From an uncultured Bacteroidota bacterium (lineage in GTDB: Bacteria > Bacteroidota > Bacteroidia > Chitinophagales > Saprospiraceae): a stretch of 21,049 nucleotides of DNA. The stretch is taken from NCBI GenBank assembly GCA_937926185.1, contig CALEYM010000781.1, positions 1 through 21,049 on the forward strand. Reading direction: 5' to 3'. Of this stretch, positions 1 to 7,309 are shown one piece after another. The notes beneath the pieces are model-generated. The model was not told the DNA's origin and made no database searches. It worked only from the letters and a program-made list of their open reading frames with translations. Position numbers and translations under genes: made by a program. Numbering within the stretch: position 1 is the first letter of the stretch; every line of letters starts with the position of its first letter.

Positions 1-24
1 TGCCACGACTCACTTTTACAGGGT

Positions 25-570
25 TTAGGCATCTATATACCGTGGCGGCACCTCATCCGTCAGCCAAACGCCGTTGGCCGAACAGTAAAAAACATAACCT
101 TCGGCATACATCCTGCCTGACTGAATCGTCAAAATCACCGGTTTCCCGTGCCTTTGCCCGACTTTGAGCGCCGTTTCGGCGTCGGGGGAAAGGTGTACGT
201 GATGCCGCCGGCGTTTTTGAAGCCCTTGTTCCAAAATGGATTGCAGGAAACGTTCAGTTGTTCCGTGAAACAACAAGGCCGGCGGCCGGGCCGTTTGGTA
301 ATCCAGATTTACTTCGATGGAGTGGCCCTGGCTGGCCCGGATTTTTGTGCCGTCTTCGCTAAACGCAAACCGTTTTTTGTCGTTGTTTTCCACAACGTGA
401 TCCAGCATTTCCCGCGAAAGTTCAAGGTTGCGCCGGGCGAAAGCCGCCAACAGCGCATCCACTTCGCACCAGCCCTGCGCGTCGAGGGTCAGGCCGAACT
501 TAGATGGTTGGTGACGCAGCAAATAAGAAAGCGTTTTGGAAAGTTCGATATCATAAGCGGGCTTCGACAT
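25..570 (-). CDS. kptA: RNA 2'-phosphotransferase (KptA/Tpt1 family)
   Basis: A 181-residue protein of normal family length. KptA/Tpt1 enzymes transfer the 2'-phosphate left at an RNA splice junction to NAD+, giving ADP-ribose 1'',2''-cyclic phosphate and nicotinamide. Visible family motifs in order are LSYLLRHQP (residues 14-22, with the R19-H20 pair), GWCEVDALL (33-41), IRASQGHSI (77-85, with the conserved Arg and the QGHS core), FHGT (101-104), the Arg-rich HHVHLS stretch (120-128), and the C-terminal GYVFYCSANGVWLTDEVP region. The ATG at 570 is followed at once by the conserved N-terminal helix. It diverges from the lipoprotein-truA pair across 87 bases. Bacteria mostly lack the yeast-type tRNA ligation pathway, so the physiological substrate is not known. 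Family assignment is firm; the cellular role is not. Confidence 0.95.
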   Translation of the reverse strand: MSKPAYDIELSKTLSYLLRHQPSKFGLTLDAQGWCEVDALLAAFARRNLELSREMLDHVVENNDKKRFAFSEDGTKIRASQGHSIEVNLDYQTARPPALLFHGTTERFLQSILEQGLQKRRRHHVHLSPDAETALKVGQRHGKPVILTIQSGRMYAEGYVFYCSANGVWLTDEVPPRYIDA

Positions 571-604
571 GGCCTGTAACCGTTATTTTTGTTTTTTGTT
601 AACT

Positions 605-612
605 CAAATGTA
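605..612 (-). promoter_or_regulatory. Possible Bacteroidota -7 box for kptA
   Basis: On the minus strand the bases read TACATTTG, an exact fit to the TAnnTTTG -7 consensus of the Bacteroidota primary sigma factor. The spacing would give a leader of roughly 28 bases before the kptA ATG. I do not see a convincing TTTG -33 element at the expected distance, so this rests on one short match. Confidence 0.3.
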
Positions 613-657
613 CCGATATTCGTTCCATACGTTGTCTTAAACTAAAATCAACATACT

Positions 658-1068
658 ATGATCATACCAAAGATTCATCCCTCCGCCTTTTTGTTGTTAC
701 TCGTGTTTTTTGCCTCCTGCAGCGCCGAGCGGCGTTTTCACCGGCGCCTGGTTGGCACCTGGAACATCGATCGCTACGAACAGCAGTTTACCAACGGTGA
801 ACAGGAAGCGGCTTCCAACCTCGGTACCATTACTTTTCGCAAAAACGGCAGCGGCATTAAAAACGTGACCATTCTTACCCGCGGCGTACGCAAACCCGAC
901 GACAGCGATTTTTCCTGGAAAAACACCGTCGACGCCGTCACTATTATCAGCCGTAATTCCGAACTCGCCAAGACCTGGATAGTGATGAGAAATAAACGAA
1001 CTTCCCAGCAATGGAAATCCACCACGCAGGGTACGGTTCAAACGATGGAACTGCGGAAGCAACAATAA
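658..1068 (+). CDS. Small lipocalin-like lipoprotein
   Basis: A 136-residue protein with a lipoprotein signal peptide: a hydrophobic run at residues 9-19 ends in FASC, with Cys21 as the probable lipidated residue. After the signal comes LVGTWNIDRYE, then alternating polar and hydrophobic strands (LGTITFRKNGSGI). This looks like the start of the small lipocalin-like (GTW) lipoproteins common in Bacteroidota. No catalytic motif is visible. The TAA stop at 1066-1068 is followed without any spacer by the truA ATG at 1069, so the two are almost certainly co-transcribed. The ATG is preceded by A/T-rich sequence without a Shine-Dalgarno site, as is usual in this phylum. The ligand and role are unknown; the link to truA probably reflects only transcription. 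Confidence 0.8.
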   Translation: MIIPKIHPSAFLLLLVFFASCSAERRFHRRLVGTWNIDRYEQQFTNGEQEAASNLGTITFRKNGSGIKNVTILTRGVRKPDDSDFSWKNTVDAVTIISRNSELAKTWIVMRNKRTSQQWKSTTQGTVQTMELRKQQ

Positions 1069-1851
1069 ATGCGTTATTTCCTCACCTTGGCCTATAAAGG
1101 CGCCCGTTATGCCGGCTGGCAGCGCCAGTCCAATGCCATGAGCGTACAGGAAACGCTTGAGCAAGCGCTGGCCACTATTTTAGGACATTCCACGCCGGTC
1201 ACCGGCTGCGGGCGCACAGACACGGGCGTGCATGCGCGTTATTATGTGGCGCACCTGGATACCGAACAGGCATTGCCGCGCAGTTTTCTGAACGGCCTCA
1301 ACAGCCTTTTGCCGCCGGATATCGCGGTGTACACCGTTGCACCGGTGGCGGATAATGCGCATGCCCGGTACGACGCGCACGAACGGAGCTACGCGTACTG
1401 CATTATGCTGCGCAAAGATCCTTTCGCGGCGGAAACACATTGGATTTACCCTCAGGGCGCCCGGCTCGACCTGGAAAAAATGCAGGCCGCGGCGGCATTG
1501 CTCCCGGAATTTTCAGCCTTCTTTCCTTTTTGCAAAACCGATAGCGGTGTGGAGCATTATGCCTGCACCCTCACACGCTCGGAGTGGCAGGCCGACCCTG
1601 CACATCACCGCCTGGTGTACCATGTTTCGGCCAACCGTTTTTTGCGTGGCATGGTTCGCCTGATCGTGGGCGCCTGCATCCAGGTGGGGAAAGGACAACT
1701 ACGGCTCGATGATGTTCGAAATGCCCTGAAAAATCAAACAGCGATGAAAAAAAACCTGAGTGCGCCGCCACAGGGCCTGGCGCTGACCGATGTAAAATAC
1801 CCATACCCAATTGGAGGGGAAATTACTGTGCCCGATCGATTACTTCACTGA
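1069..1851 (+). CDS. truA: tRNA pseudouridine(38-40) synthase TruA
   Basis: TruA converts uridines 38-40 of the tRNA anticodon stem-loop to pseudouridine. The 260-residue length is normal. The N-terminus MRYFLTLAYKG.RYAGWQRQ is the family start, GCGRTDTGVHA (46-56) carries the catalytic Asp51, and NRFLRGMVRLIVGA (near 194-207) is the conserved C-terminal motif. The start is fixed by its contact with the upstream lipoprotein stop codon and by the conserved first residues. The last 29 bases overlap tail to tail with the O-antigen-ligase gene on the other strand, so both transcripts must end inside coding sequence of the neighbour or form antisense RNA there. Confidence 0.97.
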   Translation: MRYFLTLAYKGARYAGWQRQSNAMSVQETLEQALATILGHSTPVTGCGRTDTGVHARYYVAHLDTEQALPRSFLNGLNSLLPPDIAVYTVAPVADNAHARYDAHERSYAYCIMLRKDPFAAETHWIYPQGARLDLEKMQAAAALLPEFSAFFPFCKTDSGVEHYACTLTRSEWQADPAHHRLVYHVSANRFLRGMVRLIVGACIQVGKGQLRLDDVRNALKNQTAMKKNLSAPPQGLALTDVKYPYPIGGEITVPDRLLH

Positions 1852-3742
1852 ACTCCGCTTTCTTTTTCAGGGTAACCAAATTTTTACGGCGCTCGTCTTC
1901 AGAGGAAGGGTTGGGTATGGTATCCACCCGGTTGATCCATTCTTTGGCTTTTGCCTGGTCACCGAGCGCATACCAGGCAAAAGCGAGGTTAAACTTGCCT
2001 TCGTCGTATCGCGGATTGATGGCGAGGGCTTTTTCAAACAGCGGAATAGCGTCGCGGTGCCGGTTGGCCCGAACCAGCGAGGAAGCATAGTTGTTGATCA
2101 CCTGAAAGGCCCAGGGATTGAGTCGGTATGCTGCCCCGAAAGCGGCGACTGCTTCATCGATTTTATTCATTTGGTACAGGGCGATGCCTTCGTACCATTG
2201 CAGGGGTATGGTCACGTCGTTGTATTCGAAAAAAACATTCCGGGCGGCGCTTGCTTCCCGGAGCATGGCCGGGTAGTTGGCTTGCGCCTGGGCTTCCAAT
2301 ACGGCCACCGTGTGTATTTCGCCCTTGATGCGCTGCCAACCCAGCAAGACATTATACATAAAACCGGCAAGCAGCAGCGACAGAAAAAATAGTGAAAAGC
2401 GACGTGCCGGTATGCCTGGCAATCCGGCCCACACCTGTCGGGAACTCCAGGCCAGGTAAGCGAACAGCAACCCTAAAATGGCCTGCAATTCGATACGTTC
2501 CCGGGGGAAGTCAAAAAACTGGATTACGCAATACCCGGCCAACCCTGCCGACAATACCAACAGGTCGTGCCTTTTACGCGGGTCGGCGCCACGCCACGCG
2601 GCCACTGCCGCCGCGATAAAAGCCGCGGCAAACAGGCTGATAAAAAGCGCCGCGCCGATAATCCCCATCTCAGCCCGGATTTCCAGATAATCGTTGTGCG
2701 CCCGGGTGAACACGATATTTTTTTCCTGCAAACGGAAGCCCCCTTTGATGCTCTTCGAAGGCAACCAGATTTTCCAGCTGCCGTTGCCTACGCCCCACCA
2801 ATAATGATCTTTGTTCAGTTGAACGGTTTTATGCCACACAAACCGCCGTTCATTGGCGGAGGCGCTTTCCAGGTAGGTGGCGGGATTCAGGCGTTCGGCC
2901 AGGGTGCCGCCCCTGCCTTTCCAGCCGAGCAAGGCCAGCAAAACGCCTAATGCCAAAGCGCCGGCAGGCAGGATTTTTTTGAACAAAACGGGCCGGAAAC
3001 CGGGCTCCAGCACGGCGTACAAGGGTAAGTAAAGCGCCATGCCCAGGACAACCGCAAGGTAAACGGTACGGGTTTGCAACACCAGAATAAGCGCCGTCAA
3101 CACCCCGGCCGAGATCCAAAACTGATTTTTCCACCTAAATTCCTTTCTAAATAAAACATTGAAAATCAGTAAAAAAAACAAAAAATCGGTAGCCAGGCCT
3201 TTATTGCCGAATACGCCGGACGCATAATCGTACAAGCGTTGATTATCAAGGCCGTATTCGCTGACTGCCAAACCTACCTGTATGACCAATAAAACGGACA
3301 CGACCAATGTGAGCGCGCCAGTGATATCGGCCAGCGTGCGGCGGGTCAGGTTTTCATCGTATTGCAACGCTTGCCGCACCAGCCAGTACACCCCGAAAAG
3401 TATCAACACTTTTTGCGCATAAAATATAGCTTCCGACCAACTGAAGGCCCAGCCCACGGAGAGCAGGTTCATGCCATACCATGTCAGCAGAAGGACGTCA
3501 AAGCCGTGCAGGCGCCAGTCGGCCCGTTCGCGCCATTCCCGCCAAAGGAAAAATACGGCGCCGGCCATTACGGCGGATACCCATATAAACCGGGGCGCCA
3601 GGTAGCGATCCAGGCATTGGGGGATAAAAACCAGGGCGCCGGCAAAAAAGATCAGCCACAGTACAATTTGATACCGGCGACCGGTAGTATCCGAAGCCGC
3701 CGGCAAGGACAGATTTTTAGCAGATTTCTTTTTTTTCGACAT
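1823..3742 (-). CDS. O-antigen ligase/polymerase-like membrane protein with C-terminal TPR repeats
   Basis: About 639 residues with many membrane segments in the first ~460, then a soluble tetratricopeptide tail. The diagnostic Wzy/WaaL element is RAHNDYLEIRAEMGIIG (about residues 347-363), which matches the HNxxLexxxExGxxG periplasmic-loop signature. The tail holds about three TPR units, such as YEGIALYQMNKIDEAVAAF and NLAFAWYALGDQAKAKEW. Family members join or polymerise lipid-linked glycans at the periplasmic face of the inner membrane, and the TPR part may bind a partner. I chose the ATG at 3742 (MSKKKKSAK); an in-frame TTG at 3751 would add three residues. It lies 27 bases after birA, so the two may be co-transcribed. 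Ligase and polymerase cannot be told apart from sequence. Confidence 0.85.
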   Translation of the reverse strand: MSKKKKSAKNLSLPAASDTTGRRYQIVLWLIFFAGALVFIPQCLDRYLAPRFIWVSAVMAGAVFFLWREWRERADWRLHGFDVLLLTWYGMNLLSVGWAFSWSEAIFYAQKVLILFGVYWLVRQALQYDENLTRRTLADITGALTLVVSVLLVIQVGLAVSEYGLDNQRLYDYASGVFGNKGLATDFLFFLLIFNVLFRKEFRWKNQFWISAGVLTALILVLQTRTVYLAVVLGMALYLPLYAVLEPGFRPVLFKKILPAGALALGVLLALLGWKGRGGTLAERLNPATYLESASANERRFVWHKTVQLNKDHYWWGVGNGSWKIWLPSKSIKGGFRLQEKNIVFTRAHNDYLEIRAEMGIIGAALFISLFAAAFIAAAVAAWRGADPRKRHDLLVLSAGLAGYCVIQFFDFPRERIELQAILGLLFAYLAWSSRQVWAGLPGIPARRFSLFFLSLLLAGFMYNVLLGWQRIKGEIHTVAVLEAQAQANYPAMLREASAARNVFFEYNDVTIPLQWYEGIALYQMNKIDEAVAAFGAAYRLNPWAFQVINNYASSLVRANRHRDAIPLFEKALAINPRYDEGKFNLAFAWYALGDQAKAKEWINRVDTIPNPSSEDERRKNLVTLKKKAEFSEVIDRAQ

Positions 3743-3769
3743 TTCAGTCAATATTGATCAATATGCGGC

Positions 3770-4540
3770 TTAAACATGCAACATTTGAATGGTTTTAACG
3801 GAGAAAAATTCAAATCCGTTTTCAGTCTGAATCATCAGCTGTCCATCGGGTTGCACACCCCGGATAATGCCCCGGAAAGCGCTGCCATCCGGCCGCGCAA
3901 ACCGCCTTTCTTCATCCAGACCATACAGGCACTGCCGGTATTCGGCCCGCAGGGATTCGTTTTGGCCGGATTTCAGTTGCAGATACCGACGCTCCAGGTT
4001 TTCAAACAGGGTTTGCGCTACCGCGTCGAGGTCGAACGTATGACCGGCAAACAAGGCCATTGAGGTGGCATTCGGCGCCTCCGGCGGGAAAACCTGCTGA
4101 TTTACGTTCAGCCCGATACCAACCGAGGCAGTTTCCAGCCGGTTTCCGGACAGGGTATTTTGAATAAGGATACCGGCTGTTTTTCGGTCGCCAAGGTAAA
4201 TATCGTTGGGCCATTTGACGGTAGACGGTGGACGGTGGACGGTAGACGGTGGACGGTGGACGGTGTCCCGCACCGCCAGGGCTATTGCCTCGCTCAGTTG
4301 AAACTGATCTGTTATGGTCAACCAGTCAGGGTATAAAATTACGCTCAACGTGAGGTTGGCGCCCGGTTCTGTAAGCCATCTACTGCCAAATTGTCCGCGT
4401 CCGGCTGTCTGACTGGCAGCCCGGATCACCGTACCCTCGGGTGGCCTGCTTTTTGCCAGTAATTCCCGGGCAAAGTCGTTCGTGGAGGCAAGTTCGTCGA
4501 ATGAGTAGTAAACTTTTCCGATGAAAAGTGTGTTTGACAT
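3770..4540 (-). CDS. birA: Biotin--[acetyl-CoA-carboxylase] ligase (monofunctional BirA)
   Basis: The enzyme activates biotin to biotinyl-5'-AMP and attaches it to the carboxyl-carrier lysine of acetyl-CoA carboxylase and related enzymes. The 256 residues contain only catalytic and C-terminal domains. There is no N-terminal helix-turn-helix, so it is a class I, non-repressor ligase. Motifs are STNDFA (19-24), the GRGQFG biotinyl-AMP loop (47-52), KWPND with its essential Lys (109-113), and GIGLNVN (141-147). Directly before KWPND, residues 93-108 read TVHRPPS twice plus TV. They are encoded by seven tandem copies of GACGGTR (plus strand) instead of the usual short linker, and the frame stays open. 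Divergence from rsfS-ftsH is a common Bacteroidota arrangement. Confidence 0.95.
   Translation of the reverse strand: MSNTLFIGKVYYSFDELASTNDFARELLAKSRPPEGTVIRAASQTAGRGQFGSRWLTEPGANLTLSVILYPDWLTITDQFQLSEAIALAVRDTVHRPPSTVHRPPSTVKWPNDIYLGDRKTAGILIQNTLSGNRLETASVGIGLNVNQQVFPPEAPNATSMALFAGHTFDLDAVAQTLFENLERRYLQLKSGQNESLRAEYRQCLYGLDEERRFARPDGSAFRGIIRGVQPDGQLMIQTENGFEFFSVKTIQMLHV
4217..4265 (+). repeat. Seven tandem GACGGTR heptamers inside birA
   Basis: The bases form seven consecutive 7-base units, GACGGTA or GACGGTG, ordered A-G-G-A-G-G-G. Three units make 21 bases, so on the birA strand the array encodes a seven-residue repeat (TVHRPPS) without breaking the frame. Loss or gain of one or two units would shift the frame just before the catalytic KWPND motif. 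The sequence is read directly; any functional role is open. Confidence 0.95.
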
Positions 4541-4634
4541 GCGTTTATAAACATTCTGAACGGTTACAAAGCGCCGCTGCCTTGCCCGCGCACATAAAGT
4601 TCCGTACTTTTATGCCGGCCCGGATGCATAAGTA

Positions 4635-5093
4635 GTGAAAAAATATCTGCCAGCATGTTTACCGGCCCCTCACTTATTCAATAAAACAAAATTTAAACAT
4701 TTGAATCTCACAACATTACAGCGGGTCAAAACCCGCGACACCGGCTCCGAACAACTCAACCATGCGATCATTGAAGGCATCCGCGATAAAAAAGGCAAGC
4801 ACATCGTACAACTGGACCTTCGGCGCCTCGACGATGCTCCCGCAGATTTTTTTATCATTTGTGAGGGGGATTCCAATACCCATATAAAAGCCATTTCAGA
4901 CAGCATTTATAAACGGGTAAAAGACGAGTTGAACACCATGCCCTCGCACACCGAAGGCACCACCAATGCCCGTTGGGTGTTGATGGACTATTTTAACACC
5001 ATTGTCCACGTTTTTTATCCGGAAACACGGCAATTCTATGACCTGGAACAACTCTGGAGCGACGCCAGGGCCACAGAATTTGCAGAAATTTAG
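4635..5093 (+). CDS. rsfS: Ribosomal silencing factor RsfS
   Basis: RsfS (RsfA/Iojap/DUF143 family) binds ribosomal protein uL14 and blocks 50S-30S joining when nutrients are low. The conserved core runs from LNHAIIEGIRDKKGKHIVQL (41-60) through DLRRLDDAPADFFIICEGDS (61-80) to WVLMDYFNTIVHVF (114-127) and YDLEQLWSDA (135-144), which are the family's hallmark blocks. The start is uncertain. The first codon used here is GTG at 4635 (152 residues), but the first ~22 residues look unlike the family; TTG at 4701 would give 131 residues, closer to the usual length. A TACTTTTA sequence at 4605-4612 resembles the phylum's -7 box and would suit the GTG. ftsH follows after 47 bases, the usual rsfS-ftsH pair of Bacteroidota. 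Confidence 0.93.
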   Translation: MKKYLPACLPAPHLFNKTKFKHLNLTTLQRVKTRDTGSEQLNHAIIEGIRDKKGKHIVQLDLRRLDDAPADFFIICEGDSNTHIKAISDSIYKRVKDELNTMPSHTEGTTNARWVLMDYFNTIVHVFYPETRQFYDLEQLWSDARATEFAEI

Positions 5094-5140
5094 CAAACAC
5101 CCGCTTAACCGCGATAAAATCGTCAAGTATAAAAATACTT

Positions 5141-7210
5141 ATGAGCAAAGAACAGCGTAAGCGCGAAGACGAACTGGATGACCAGCGTCCGCCACGCGAG
5201 GATGATAACAACAGCGGCGGCGATAATATGCCGCGCTTTAGTTTTACCTGGATTTACGTCCTGATCGTGCTGGCCTTATTGGGATTACAATTGTCCAGAA
5301 TGTTTGTGACGCCACCCACCACCTCCTGGGCGGATTTTGAACGCATGGCACGTGCCGGCGATGTCGAAAAACTGGAAGTCGTCAATAAAGAAAGTGCCCG
5401 CGCCTATATCAAAAAAGACAGCCTCTGCAAATATTTCCCCTTGTTCCACATCGAGGATAAAAATGCAGATTGCCAGCCCGATAAACAATCCTGGGGGTAT
5501 AAGCCCGATGAAATGTACGTTTCGTTCGATATCGGCACCCCGGAAGTCCTGAGCCGTAAACTGACCGCCCTGAACGAGAGCCTTCAGAAAGAAAAAAAGC
5601 CGATCATCAGCGAGCGGTATATCACCGAAACGAACTGGACCGGTACGATCGCCACCTACCTGCTTCCCCTTTTGCTGTTAATGGGCTTGTGGATATTTAT
5701 CCTGCGTCGCATGGGTGGCGGGGGCGGTGGCCCCGGCGCGCAAATTTTCAACATCGGCAAATCCAAGGCGACCTTATTCGACAATAATTCGCGGGTCAAC
5801 ATCACGTTCGCCGACGTTGCCGGTCTGGACGAAGCGAAAGAGGAAGTCATGGAAATCGTGGATTTTTTGAAAAATCCGAAAAAATACACCGCGCTCGGTG
5901 GTAAAATACCCAAAGGCGTACTGCTGGTAGGCCCGCCTGGCACCGGTAAAACGCTGCTGGCCAAAGCCGTGGCCGGCGAGGCCGGCGTGCCGTTCTTTTC
6001 CATTTCGGGTTCCGACTTCGTAGAAATGTTCGTCGGGGTGGGCGCTTCCCGTGTCCGCGACCTGTTCCGGCAGGCCCGTGAGAAAGCGCCCTGTATCATT
6101 TTTATCGATGAAATCGACGCCATCGGCCGCGCGCGCGGCCGCGGCGCCATACAGGGCGGCAACGACGAACGGGAAAACACGCTCAACCAATTGCTGGTAG
6201 AGATGGACGGCTTCCCGACCGACAAGGGCGTGATCCTGATGGCCGCCACCAACCGGCCCGATATTCTCGACCATGCCCTGATGCGCCCCGGCCGTTTCGA
6301 CCGCCAGATCGGCATCGGGCGGCCCGACCTGAAAGGCCGCGCCCAGATTTTCCACGTACATCTGAAAAATATCAAAGTCGCGCCCGATGTCACGCCCGAG
6401 GCGCTGTCCGAAATGACGCCCGGCTTCGTTGGCGCCGATATCGCCAATGTGTGCAACGAAGCAGCCCTGATAGCCGCCCGCCGCAATAAAAAAGCCGTGG
6501 ACCTGGACGATTTCAACTACGCGCTCGATAAGGTGATCGGCGGCCTGGAAAAGAAAAACAAGATCATCAGTCCCGAGGAAAAGCAGATTATCGCCTATCA
6601 CGAAGCAGGCCATGCCATTTGCGGCTGGTTTCTCGAACACGCCCATCCATTGGTTAAGGTGACCATCGTGCCGCGGGGCCTTGCCGCCCTCGGCTATGCG
6701 CAATACCTGCCGAAAGAACAGTACATTACCCGTAAAGAAAAACTGCTCGACGACATTTGCATGACACTCGGCGGCCGTGCAGCCGAATCGGTCGTATTCG
6801 ACAAGATCAGCACTGGCGCGCAAAGCGACCTCGACCACATTACCCGCCTGTCGTACGACATGATCATCAATTACGGCATGAACGACAAAGTAGGCAACAT
6901 TTCGTACTATTCGATGCTCAACGAGAGCTACATGCGCCCGTTCTCCGAACAAACAGCCTACCTGATCGACCAGGAGGTAAAAAGTATGATCGACGAGCAA
7001 TACGAGCGGGCAAAAAATCTGCTGCGCGATAAACGCAAAGAACTCGACGCCCTCGCCAAGGCGCTGCTCGAAAAAGAAGTGCTGAAACGCGCCGACCTGG
7101 AAAATCTTATCGGTAAACGACCCTTTGCCGACCCGACACCCGGCGAAAGCGCCAGCATGCCGGAAGTGGAACCCAGCTCACCCGGAGGAGATGAGGAAGA
7201 CGAAGAATAG
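5141..7210 (+). CDS. ftsH: ATP-dependent zinc metalloprotease FtsH
   Basis: FtsH is the inner-membrane AAA+ protease that extracts and degrades misassembled membrane proteins and short-lived regulators. The 689-residue protein has a charged N-terminus, membrane segment 1 (about 35-56), a periplasmic domain, membrane segment 2 (about 168-188) and a glycine-rich linker (192-199). The ATPase follows, with Walker A GPPGTGKT (264-271), pore motif FVG (297-299), Walker B IIFIDEID (319-326) and the second region of homology ending in RPGRFDR (382-388). The zinc site is HEAGH (487-491), with Asp563 in GAQSDLDH as the probable third ligand. All catalytic residues are present. The acidic tail ends in DEEDEE, and the TAG stop is followed at once by the octamer repeat at 7211. 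Confidence 0.99.
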   Translation: MSKEQRKREDELDDQRPPREDDNNSGGDNMPRFSFTWIYVLIVLALLGLQLSRMFVTPPTTSWADFERMARAGDVEKLEVVNKESARAYIKKDSLCKYFPLFHIEDKNADCQPDKQSWGYKPDEMYVSFDIGTPEVLSRKLTALNESLQKEKKPIISERYITETNWTGTIATYLLPLLLLMGLWIFILRRMGGGGGGPGAQIFNIGKSKATLFDNNSRVNITFADVAGLDEAKEEVMEIVDFLKNPKKYTALGGKIPKGVLLVGPPGTGKTLLAKAVAGEAGVPFFSISGSDFVEMFVGVGASRVRDLFRQAREKAPCIIFIDEIDAIGRARGRGAIQGGNDERENTLNQLLVEMDGFPTDKGVILMAATNRPDILDHALMRPGRFDRQIGIGRPDLKGRAQIFHVHLKNIKVAPDVTPEALSEMTPGFVGADIANVCNEAALIAARRNKKAVDLDDFNYALDKVIGGLEKKNKIISPEEKQIIAYHEAGHAICGWFLEHAHPLVKVTIVPRGLAALGYAQYLPKEQYITRKEKLLDDICMTLGGRAAESVVFDKISTGAQSDLDHITRLSYDMIINYGMNDKVGNISYYSMLNESYMRPFSEQTAYLIDQEVKSMIDEQYERAKNLLRDKRKELDALAKALLEKEVLKRADLENLIGKRPFADPTPGESASMPEVEPSSPGGDEEDEE

Positions 7211-7309
7211 TTGATTTGTTGATTTGTTGATTTGTTGATTTGTTGATTTGAGTGACCACAAGCAGGGCCCTCAAATCAACAAATCAACAAATCAACAAAT
7301 CAACAAATT
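7211..7309. repeat. Octamer tandem arrays forming a long inverted repeat between convergent genes
   Basis: Five perfect copies of TTGATTTG (7211-7250) are followed by a 19-base centre and then four full copies plus part of a fifth of the reverse complement CAAATCAA (from 7272). Bases 7214-7252 pair without a mismatch with 7270-7308, a 39-bp stem, plus one further G-T pair. The left arm begins on the base after the ftsH stop codon, and the right arm contains the stop codon of the minus-strand VWA gene. It could act as a bidirectional transcription terminator or protect mRNA ends; there is no strong GC stem with a U tract, so it is not a classical intrinsic terminator. Confidence 0.93.

Noticed and set aside
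1..24. Possible end of another gene before kptA
   Set aside because: Only 24 bases lie beyond the kptA stop codon, with no usable frame or structure.
5774..7000. 408-codon open frame on the minus strand opposite ftsH
   Set aside because: It is antisense to the strongly conserved FtsH ATPase and protease domains, its translation has no recognisable domain, and long mirror frames are expected where the real gene has a biased third position.
7211..7309. CRISPR-like array
   Set aside because: The units are 8 bases with no spacers and are simply tandem, so this is a short tandem repeat rather than repeat-spacer DNA.
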